Origin: BQJD01 sp964350265
GTDB taxonomy: Bacteria; Pseudomonadota; Gammaproteobacteria; Arenicellales; CAJQKF01
NCBI GenBank assembly: GCA_964350265.1
Contig: CAYGJZ010000076.1
Span: 1-19,545, forward strand
Reading direction: 5' to 3'
Length of the DNA stretch: 19,545 bases
In this document: one piece after another, positions 14,514-19,545 of the stretch
How positions within the stretch are numbered: the first letter of the stretch is position 1
Layout: each line of letters begins with the position of its first letter
Position numbers and translations under genes: made by a program
Notes under the pieces: model-generated
The model's input: the letters and a program-made list of their open reading frames with translations, nothing else
Databases searched by the model: none
Told to the model about the DNA's origin: nothing

Positions 14514-15470
14514 TCAATTGGGGTCGGAGACGTAGCTGACGCCGAGCAGCAGCGCGTTCTGTTCCCACTGCGCGGTGTTCAGCTCGGTGGTGATCACGCG
14601 GCCATCGGCCAGGTAGGTGCGGTCGGTGCCGCTGTCGGAATCCCAGTTCGACCACGTGAAGCTGGCGTTGAAGGCCCAGTTCTCGCTGTAGCGGAAGCGG
14701 GCGCCGACCTCGTACACCGGGCCGGAACCGTCGGACTTGTGCTTGAAGCTCACCGGGTGGGCGAGGTCGTCGCGCAGGTTCCAGTTGGCGGAGGCCTCGT
14801 AGTCGATGTTGTGGTACTCGACCCGGCCCCAGGTGTCCCAGCGGCTGCCGCGGTGATCGATCTGCACGCCGAGGAAGGTCGACCACCACTCGGCGCGGTA
14901 GCTGGATTCCAGCGCGTTGATCGGCTGACCGGCGGTGCCGCCGATGCGGTCGATCTGCTGCACGCCGTCGGTGATGCGGAAGTCCTGCTCGTGGAAGGAA
15001 AAGCCGATCAGCGGCGTGACCCGGGTCCGCTCGGCATCGGTGACCGGCAGCGAATAGCCCAGCGAGAGCGTGATGTCGAGGACGTCGTCGTCCTCGGTCT
15101 GCGACAGCGAACGGGAGAACTCCAGCGTGCGGTTGTTGCCGGCGTAGTCGGAATCCTGCACGTTGCCGTCGTAGATCTGGCCGTAGCGCAGCTCGGTGTC
15201 CAGCACCAGGCCGCCGTCGGTGATGGCGACGAAATCGAAGCCGAGCTGCACGCTGTCGACGCTTCGCCAGGTCAGCTCGGAAAGAATGTTGGGACCACCC
15301 GGGCCACCGGAAATGGACCAGTGCAGCTCGTCCACCCGGGGACCGGCGGAAATGTCGAAGATGGTTTGAAGTGCCGATGCCGTGGACCACGGCAGGGTCG
15401 CGACGGCGACGAAGGTGCCCAGCAGCGCATGCCGCGCGGTCTTCGGCGCCCGGATTGGTGCCAGGTGCAT
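14514..15470 (-). CDS. Outer-membrane beta-barrel protein, omptin-like fold
   Basis: A 318-residue exported protein. It has a long Sec signal (hydrophobic core 16-30, probable cleavage at TASA before LQ, near residue 33), then alternating aromatic beta-strands typical of a barrel. By eye it aligns with OmpT-family proteases: DELHW matches the omptin SQLDW strand, and GNVQDSDY (103-109) matches the omptin GGNMVDQDW that holds the catalytic Asp83/Asp85 pair. The strand carrying the omptin Asp210-His212 dyad aligns with EASANWNL (225-232), where these positions are Trp230 and Leu232. It is therefore probably an omptin-fold protein without omptin proteolysis. GAGGA lies about ten bases before ATG 15470. 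The C terminus ends SDPN, not in the usual Phe. Divergent from truD. Confidence 0.75.
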   Translation of the reverse strand: MHLAPIRAPKTARHALLGTFVAVATLPWSTASALQTIFDISAGPRVDELHWSISGGPGGPNILSELTWRSVDSVQLGFDFVAITDGGLVLDTELRYGQIYDGNVQDSDYAGNNRTLEFSRSLSQTEDDDVLDITLSLGYSLPVTDAERTRVTPLIGFSFHEQDFRITDGVQQIDRIGGTAGQPINALESSYRAEWWSTFLGVQIDHRGSRWDTWGRVEYHNIDYEASANWNLRDDLAHPVSFKHKSDGSGPVYEVGARFRYSENWAFNASFTWSNWDSDSGTDRTYLADGRVITTELNTAQWEQNALLLGVSYVSDPN

Positions 15471-15591
15471 GTCGTGGTGTTCCTCGTTCCCCGTCGTTGC
15501 CTACAATGCGCCGCTTCCCGGCAGACTGCCCCGGGTCCGGACTCGGTCGGGAAAGATAGCAGTAAATCAATGATCTGAACAGGTGTGAGCC

Positions 15592-16653
15592 TTGCCCAAC
15601 GATACTCCTCATACACCGTGCCTGGCCTTCGGCCCGGTCCTTGGCCAGGCCGGCCTGAAGCGCCAGCACGAGGACTTTCGGGTGGAGGAAGTGCTTTCCT
15701 TCGCCCCGGACGGGGAGGGCGAGCACTGGTTGCTTGCCCTCGCCCAGGACGGCTGGAACACGGCCTCGGCGGCACGCTTTTGTGCCCGCGCGATGCAGTG
15801 CCGTCCCCGCGACGTGGGGTTTTCTGGACACAAGGACCGCCATGCCCTCACCACCCAGTGGTTCTCTCTCCCGGCCAGGTCCGGCGCCCCTGCCCCCGAT
15901 GCGGTGGACTGGCCGGCGGGCCTGTCGCTGGTGGCCTGTCACCGGCATCGCCGCAAGCTGCGCCACGGCAGCCATCGCGGCAACCGGTTCAGCATCCGCC
16001 TGCGGGATGTGGACGCCGATCCGGCAGCGGTGGCGGCGCGCCTGGCGCAGATCGTCCGCTGCGGCTTTCCCAATGCCTTCGGCGCGCAGCGATTCGGCCG
16101 CGACGGCGACAACGTGGCGCGGGCGCGGGCGGCACTGGCGCGACCGGACTACCGTCGCAGCCGCGACCCGGGACGCAGCGTGGAGATTTCGTCGCTGCGC
16201 TCCAGCCTGTTCAACCAGGTGCTGTCGGCGCGGGTGACCGAGGACAGCTGGCGCTCGGCGCGGCCCGGCGACGCCATGCTGCTGGCCGGCTCGCGCAGCT
16301 ACTTCATCGCCGAGCCCGGCGACGATGCGCTTGCCGAACGTATCGCGGAAGGGGATGTCCACGTCTCCGGACCGATGTGGGGACGGCCGGACGACTCGCT
16401 GCCACCGGCGTTGCTTGCGCGGGAGCGGCACTACCTGGCCGATCGTGCCGGCGACTGCGAACTGCTCGAGTCCCGCGACTTCACCATGGAGCGCCGCGCC
16501 CTGCGCGCCATGGCCCCGGGGCTGCGCGGGCAGTGGCCGCGGGAAGGTGTGCTGGAGCTGGACTTCGAGCTCGCGCCGGGCAGCTATGCCACGGCCCTGC
16601 TCGGCCAGTTGTTCACCCTGGTGGAGCCGGCGCGGGAGGACCGCGCCGGCTGA
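15592..16653 (+). CDS. truD: tRNA pseudouridine(13) synthase TruD
   Basis: A 353-residue enzyme converting U13 of certain tRNAs, notably tRNA-Glu, to pseudouridine. The family motifs are clear: KRQHEDFRVEE (23-33); GFSGHKDRHALTTQW (76-90) with catalytic Asp82, equivalent to Asp80 of E. coli; HRGNRFSIRLRD; FPNAFGAQRFGRDGDNV; and FNQVLSARV in the TRUD insertion domain. The start is TTG 15592, supported by AGGTG six bases upstream and by the conserved N-terminal region beginning shortly afterwards; no ATG or GTG fits better. The 121-base gap to the divergent barrel gene contains a TACAAT (15502-15507) without a good -35. It ends 15 bases from the convergent htpG stop. Confidence 0.95.
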   Translation: MPNDTPHTPCLAFGPVLGQAGLKRQHEDFRVEEVLSFAPDGEGEHWLLALAQDGWNTASAARFCARAMQCRPRDVGFSGHKDRHALTTQWFSLPARSGAPAPDAVDWPAGLSLVACHRHRRKLRHGSHRGNRFSIRLRDVDADPAAVAARLAQIVRCGFPNAFGAQRFGRDGDNVARARAALARPDYRRSRDPGRSVEISSLRSSLFNQVLSARVTEDSWRSARPGDAMLLAGSRSYFIAEPGDDALAERIAEGDVHVSGPMWGRPDDSLPPALLARERHYLADRAGDCELLESRDFTMERRALRAMAPGLRGQWPREGVLELDFELAPGSYATALLGQLFTLVEPAREDRAG

Positions 16654-16668
16654 CAGGACGAGGGCGGG

Positions 16669-18540
16669 CTACTGGCGCGCGGCCAGCAGGCGGTTGATGC
16701 GACGCACGTAGGCGGCCGGTTCCGACAGCGGCGCACCCTCGCTCAAGGTGGCCTGGTCGAACAGCACGTGGGCCCAGTCCTCGAGCTCGGGAGAGTCGGG
16801 GGTCATGGCCCCGATCAGGCCGTGGTCCGGGTTGATCTCGAGGATCGGCTTGGCGTTCGGCGCGTCCTGGCCGGCGGCCTTGAGGATGCGCTGCAGGTTG
16901 CCGCCGAGGTCATGCTCGTCGGCCACCAGGCAGGCCGGGGAGTCGGTCAGCCGCCGGCTCAGGCGCACGTCCTTGACCCGCTCGGCGAGCTTTTCCTTGA
17001 TCGCATCGGTGAGGCTCTTCAGCGATTCGCTCTTTTCCTCGTAGGCCTTGTCGTCGTCGTCCGCCAGTTCTTCCTCGGCCACCGCACCCTTGGCCACCGA
17101 CTTCAGCGACTTGCCGTCGAACTCGGTCAGGTGGTTGACCAGCCACTCGTCGATGGGGTCGCTGAGCAGCAGGACCTCGATGCCGCGCTTGCGGAAGATC
17201 TCCAGCTGCGGTGACTCCTTCGCCGCCGCGTGGCTTTCCGCGGTGATGTAGTAGATCGTCTTCTGGTCCTTGGCCATCCGCGACACGTAGTCGGCCAGCG
17301 ACACCTTCTGCGCGTCCTCGGTGGTGCTGGCGAAGCGCAGCAGTTCGGCGACGCGGTCCTTGTTGTCGGCGTCGTCGATCACGCCCTCCTTGAGGACGCG
17401 GCCGAACTCGGCCCAGAAGGTGGCGTACTTTTCCTCGTCGCCGGCCAGCTTGCGCAGCTCGGCAAGCACTTTCTTCACCGAGCCGGCACGGATGCGGTCG
17501 ATGTCCGGATTCTTCTGCAGGTGCTCGCGGGACACGTTCAGCGGCAGGTCGGCGGCATCCACCACGCCGCGCACGAAGCGCAGGTAGGGGGGCATCAGGT
17601 GCTCGCTGTCGTCCATGATGAAGATGCGTCGCACGTAGAGATTGACGCCGTGGCGACGCTCGCGGTCCCACATGTCGAAGGGCGCGCGCTTGGGCACGAA
17701 CAGCAGCGAGGTGTACTCGCGCCGGCCCTCCACCTTGTTGTGCAGGGTCAGCAGCGGTGGTTCGGGGTCGTAGGTCAGCGCGGTGTAGAAGTTGTTGTAC
17801 TCCTCCTCGCTGATCTCGTTGCGCGGGCGCGCCCACAGCGCGGCACCCTTGTTGACCCGCTCGACCCCGTCGCCCGCCTCGGCCTCGTCGTCGCCGGTGA
17901 CCGCCCTTGGCATGCGGATCGGCAGCGAGATGTGGTCGGAATAGCGGGAGATGATGCTGCGCAGCTTGTAGTTGTCGGCGAACTCGGTGGCATCCTTGCG
18001 CAGGTGCAGGGTCACGCTGGTGCCGCGGCCGGCGCGCTTGACGGTCTCGAGGGTGTACTCGCCGGCGCCCTCGGAGACCCAGCGCACGCCCTCGTCCTCG
18101 GCGGCGCCGGCCTTGCGGGTTTCCAGCACCACCTTGCGCGCCACCAGGAAGGCGGAGTAGAAGCCGACGCCGAACTGGCCGATCAGCCGCGAGTCCTTCT
18201 TGTCCTCGCCGCTCAATGCCTCGACGAAGTCGCGGGTGCCGGACCGGGCAATGGTGCCGATGTTGGCGATGACCTCGTCGGCGTCCATGCCGATGCCGTT
18301 GTCGGTCACGGTGACGGTGGACTTGTCGGCGTCGAAGGACACGTCGATGGCCAGCTCGGCGTCATCGTCGAGCAGGGTGCCGTCGGTGAGGGCCGCGAAG
18401 CGCAGCTTGTCGCAGGCGTCGGAGGCATTGGAGACCAGCTCGCGCAGGAAGATTTCCCGGTTGGAGTACAGCGAGTGGATCATGAGGTGGAGGATCTGCT
18501 TCACCTCGGCCTGGAAGTCGTGCTTGACCGGTTTGCTCAT
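16669..18540 (-). CDS. htpG: Hsp90-family chaperone HtpG
   Basis: A 623-residue cytoplasmic Hsp90 dimer that remodels client proteins with ATP hydrolysis. The GHKL ATPase domain has FLRELVSNASDACDKL with catalytic Glu34, VTDNGIGM with Asp80, and the lid/G-loop GQFGVGFYSAF (121-131). The middle domain includes LRFVRGVVDAADLPLNVSRE, and the C-terminal dimerisation domain ends in YVRRINRLLAARQ. Length is normal for HtpG. ATG 18540 starts the canonical N terminus MSKPVKHDFQAEV and has AAGG six bases upstream; the frame remains open upstream, but that part is the leader. A consensus sigma-32 promoter lies about 110 bases upstream. Convergent with truD. Confidence 0.97.
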   Translation of the reverse strand: MSKPVKHDFQAEVKQILHLMIHSLYSNREIFLRELVSNASDACDKLRFAALTDGTLLDDDAELAIDVSFDADKSTVTVTDNGIGMDADEVIANIGTIARSGTRDFVEALSGEDKKDSRLIGQFGVGFYSAFLVARKVVLETRKAGAAEDEGVRWVSEGAGEYTLETVKRAGRGTSVTLHLRKDATEFADNYKLRSIISRYSDHISLPIRMPRAVTGDDEAEAGDGVERVNKGAALWARPRNEISEEEYNNFYTALTYDPEPPLLTLHNKVEGRREYTSLLFVPKRAPFDMWDRERRHGVNLYVRRIFIMDDSEHLMPPYLRFVRGVVDAADLPLNVSREHLQKNPDIDRIRAGSVKKVLAELRKLAGDEEKYATFWAEFGRVLKEGVIDDADNKDRVAELLRFASTTEDAQKVSLADYVSRMAKDQKTIYYITAESHAAAKESPQLEIFRKRGIEVLLLSDPIDEWLVNHLTEFDGKSLKSVAKGAVAEEELADDDDKAYEEKSESLKSLTDAIKEKLAERVKDVRLSRRLTDSPACLVADEHDLGGNLQRILKAAGQDAPNAKPILEINPDHGLIGAMTPDSPELEDWAHVLFDQATLSEGAPLSEPAAYVRRINRLLAARQ

Positions 18541-18636
18541 GGCTGCCTTTTTCGTTCGGTTGTCAGGTGCGTCGAGGTCGCCCGCGCGGATCGGCGCCGC
18601 GGCCATCCGCCGGCTGCGCCCCGGCGGGCGATGTGC
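18541..18636 (-). other. 5' leader of htpG with a 7-bp hairpin
   Basis: The predicted heat-shock transcript has a leader of about 96 bases that is very GC-rich except for the A-rich ribosome site next to the ATG. A perfect hairpin, CCGCCGG/CCGGCGG (18607-18613 and 18621-18627, 7-base loop), lies near its 5' end. I see no pairing that would cover the AAAAAGG ribosome site, so a ROSE-type RNA thermometer is not supported. No gene is seen between 18541 and 18844. Confidence 0.4.
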
Positions 18637-18644
18637 CCTGCGTG

Positions 18645-18672
18645 AAATGGGGAGCGACGGGGGAATTTCAAG
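18645..18672 (-). promoter_or_regulatory. Consensus sigma-32 promoter of htpG
   Basis: Read on the minus strand, CTTGAA (18672-18667) and CCCCATTT (18652-18645) match the sigma-32 consensus at every core base, with a 14-base spacer. Transcription should begin near 18636. htpG is a classic sigma-32 regulon member, so both the position and the strength fit heat-shock control. Confidence 0.88.
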
Positions 18673-18763
18673 CAGCATCGCCGGCAATGGCCGTCGAATC
18701 CGCCTGCAACCGGCCCGTGGACCGAAAGGGCGGTTTTTGCGGGCTTTTCTGCCCATCGCGTCG

Positions 18764-18792
18764 TTGACGATGCCCCCTCGCCGTCGTATATT
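18764..18792 (+). promoter_or_regulatory. Strong sigma-70 promoter of the tRNA cluster
   Basis: TTGACG (18764-18769) and TATATT (18787-18792) are separated by exactly 17 bases, each matching five of six consensus positions. The bases after the -10 box are C/G only (CCCCGCCC), like the discriminator of stringently controlled stable-RNA promoters. Transcription would start near 18799, 46 bases before tRNA-Pro. It is back-to-back with the htpG promoter. Confidence 0.8.
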
Positions 18793-18844
18793 CCCCGCCC
18801 TTGGCGCAGCCGCCGCCGGCTTTTTGCCCGGGGTGGACGTACGG

Positions 18845-18921
<77 letters not shown>

Positions 18922-18956
18922 CTCCTTTGGTGACGTGCCGCGCCCGGCGACAGCAC

Positions 18957-19385
18957 GCGCCCGTAGCTCAAGTGGATAGAGCAACGGCCTTTGAGCGGCG
19001 GTTCGCGGGCCCGATGGCACGCTGTCCGCCGGAAGGAGCCTCCAGGGGGAATGACAACTCCTGGATGCGCAGGACACTGTATCGGTGGAACCTTAACGCG
19101 TCACGGCGATGGCAATACCGAGGAAACCGGCGCTCCGGAGCCGCGCGCCCAGGGGAAACCCGGGGTGCACGGACATCGACGTGCACCGACTGCGTCGGCG
19201 TCATCCGAAGCGCGGGGATCCGTAGAGACTATACGTGTCCCGCCTGAAATGGTGAAGATATAGTCCAGACTCCAAACCCGTTGCCGGGTGTGCCGTCTTG
19301 CGCGGTGGACGGCGGCGGGGCGGCGAAAGCCGTGGCGGGTAAGCTAAGCCGTAGGTTACAGGTTCGAGTCCTGTCGGGCGTGCCA
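18957..19385 (+). tRNA. tRNA-Arg(UCU), interrupted by a group I intron
   Basis: The gene is split into two exons, 18957-18991 and 19344-19385, which join to a canonical 77-base tRNA with encoded CCA. The acceptor arms are GCGCCCG and CGGGCGT (one G-U pair), with discriminator G. The D arm is GCTC/GAGC, the anticodon stem ACGGC/GCCGT, the variable loop AGGTT and the T arm ACAGG-TTCGAGT-CCTGT. Joining after T18991 and before C19344 gives the 7-base anticodon loop CTTCTAA with anticodon TCT. The 352-base insert lies between anticodon bases 34 and 35, the same position used by group I introns of cyanobacterial tRNA-Leu(UAA). The exact 5' splice site is ambiguous by one base within T18990-T18992, but only this choice restores a standard loop. 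Without splicing the tRNA cannot function. Confidence 0.93.
18992..19343 (+). ncRNA. Group I self-splicing intron (IC3-like) in tRNA-Arg(UCU)
   Basis: A 352-base insert with group I architecture. The P1 hairpin joins exon and intron: 18986-18990 pairs with 19007-19011 (containing a U-G pair) and 18992-18996 with 19001-19005. An 8-bp P2-like hairpin spans 19041-19065. P3 is GGACAC (19072-19077) with GTGTCC (19235-19240). P7 is a perfect 7-bp pairing, GACTATA (19227-19233) with TATAGTC (19259-19265), within the core strings GTAGAGACTATACG and GGTGAAGATATAGTCC, which closely resemble the Azoarcus tRNA-Ile intron core. A hairpin at 19164-19171/19180-19187 probably extends the P5-P6 region. P9-type hairpins follow: ACCCG/CGGGT (19276-19289), GCCGTC/GACGGC (19292-19313) and CGGC-GAAA-GCCG (19321-19332). 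The last base is G, as required of omega-G. No endonuclease ORF is present. Confidence 0.9.
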
Positions 19386-19467
19386 GAACTTCGGCCGGGT
19401 GTCGAGCCCGGTCAGCCGGTCGTGGCCGCGGGACTGTCCCGGTGGTACCATCGCCGGCGAAAAATAT

Positions 19468-19544
19468 GGTGGGCGTAGCTCAGTTGGTAGAGCCCCGGAT
19501 TGTGGCTCCGGTGGTCGTGGGTTCAAATCCCATCGCTCACCCCA
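19468..19544 (+). tRNA. tRNA-His(GUG)
   Basis: A complete 77-base gene including the extra G at position -1 (19468) that pairs with C73 and marks tRNA-His. The acceptor arms are GTGGGCG (19469-19475) and CGCTCAC (19534-19540), then C73 and CCA. The anticodon stem CCGGA/TCCGG encloses TTGTGGC, giving anticodon GTG. It follows tRNA-Arg by 82 bases, which hold only a short CCGGG/CCCGG hairpin (19395-19411) and no clear promoter, so it is probably co-transcribed. Confidence 0.95.
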
Positions 19545-19545
19545 C

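Noticed and set aside
14491..16431. A 646-codon minus-strand frame opposite truD and overlapping the barrel gene in another frame
   Set aside because: Arg/His-rich translation typical of a shadow frame; truD and the barrel gene explain the region.
18541..18636. ROSE-like RNA thermometer in the htpG leader
   Set aside because: The A-rich ribosome site has no U-rich pairing partner in the leader; only a GC hairpin far upstream is seen.
17230..18645. A 471-codon plus-strand frame opposite htpG
   Set aside because: Antisense shadow rich in Val/Gly/Gln; htpG is complete on the other strand.
18957..19385. Reading the split tRNA as an integration scar or a tRNA-attached att site
   Set aside because: The 5' and 3' halves are complementary parts of one tRNA rather than a duplicated 3' end, and the insert folds as a group I intron with no integrase nearby.
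18927..19478. Short ORFs within the tRNA cluster and intron, considered as a homing endonuclease
   Set aside because: None is longer than about 106 codons, they overlap tRNA exons, and none shows LAGLIDADG, GIY-YIG or HNH motifs.

Overview
The window is a gene-dense, GC-rich stretch of bacterial chromosome. Gene content and order point to a gammaproteobacterium: aat next to bpt, bamD divergent from rluD with clpB downstream, truD, htpG with a sigma-32 promoter, and a Pro-Arg-His tRNA cluster. Periplasmic rhodanese and TlpA-type thiol proteins would fit a Chromatiales/Ectothiorhodospiraceae-like lineage, but that placement is inference. I see no insertion sequence, prophage or CRISPR array.

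Layout. 6-3510 (minus) reads as one operon: a COG3146-type N-acyltransferase, then aat, bpt and a metallo-beta-lactamase-fold hydrolase. The aat/bpt and bpt/hydrolase junctions are both 4-base GTGA stop/start overlaps, and Aat and Bpt are the two N-degron aminoacyl-transferases. 3689-5329 (plus) is glutamine-dependent NAD synthetase. bamD (minus) and rluD (plus) are divergent at 6130/6229. A thiol block follows: a rhodanese-like periplasmic protein preceded by a 56-residue secreted acidic peptide that is easily overlooked (minus), facing a TlpA-type thioredoxin (plus). An AMP-forming acyl-CoA-ligase-like enzyme comes next; its start codon overlaps the stop of an 11-codon ORF that carries the good ribosome site. 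clpB has a sigma-32-like promoter. An NDP-sugar nucleotidyltransferase, an omptin-like outer-membrane barrel (minus), truD (plus) and htpG (minus, with a consensus sigma-32 promoter) complete the protein genes.

The right end, 18845-19544, is a tRNA cluster driven by a near-consensus sigma-70 promoter: tRNA-Pro(UGG), tRNA-Arg(UCU) and tRNA-His(GUG). The tRNA-Arg gene is split inside its anticodon loop by a 352-base insert. The insert has a group I intron architecture (P1 hairpin, P3, 7-bp P7, P9 hairpins, terminal G) and resembles the small bacterial tRNA introns of subgroup IC3. It encodes no homing endonuclease. This is the most unusual feature of the window.

Functionally the window is dominated by proteostasis and RNA modification (Aat, Bpt, BamD, ClpB, HtpG, RluD, TruD). 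Two heat-shock genes share the same promoter geometry (14-base spacer). The insertion between rluD and clpB replaces the pgeF (yfiH) gene found there in E. coli.
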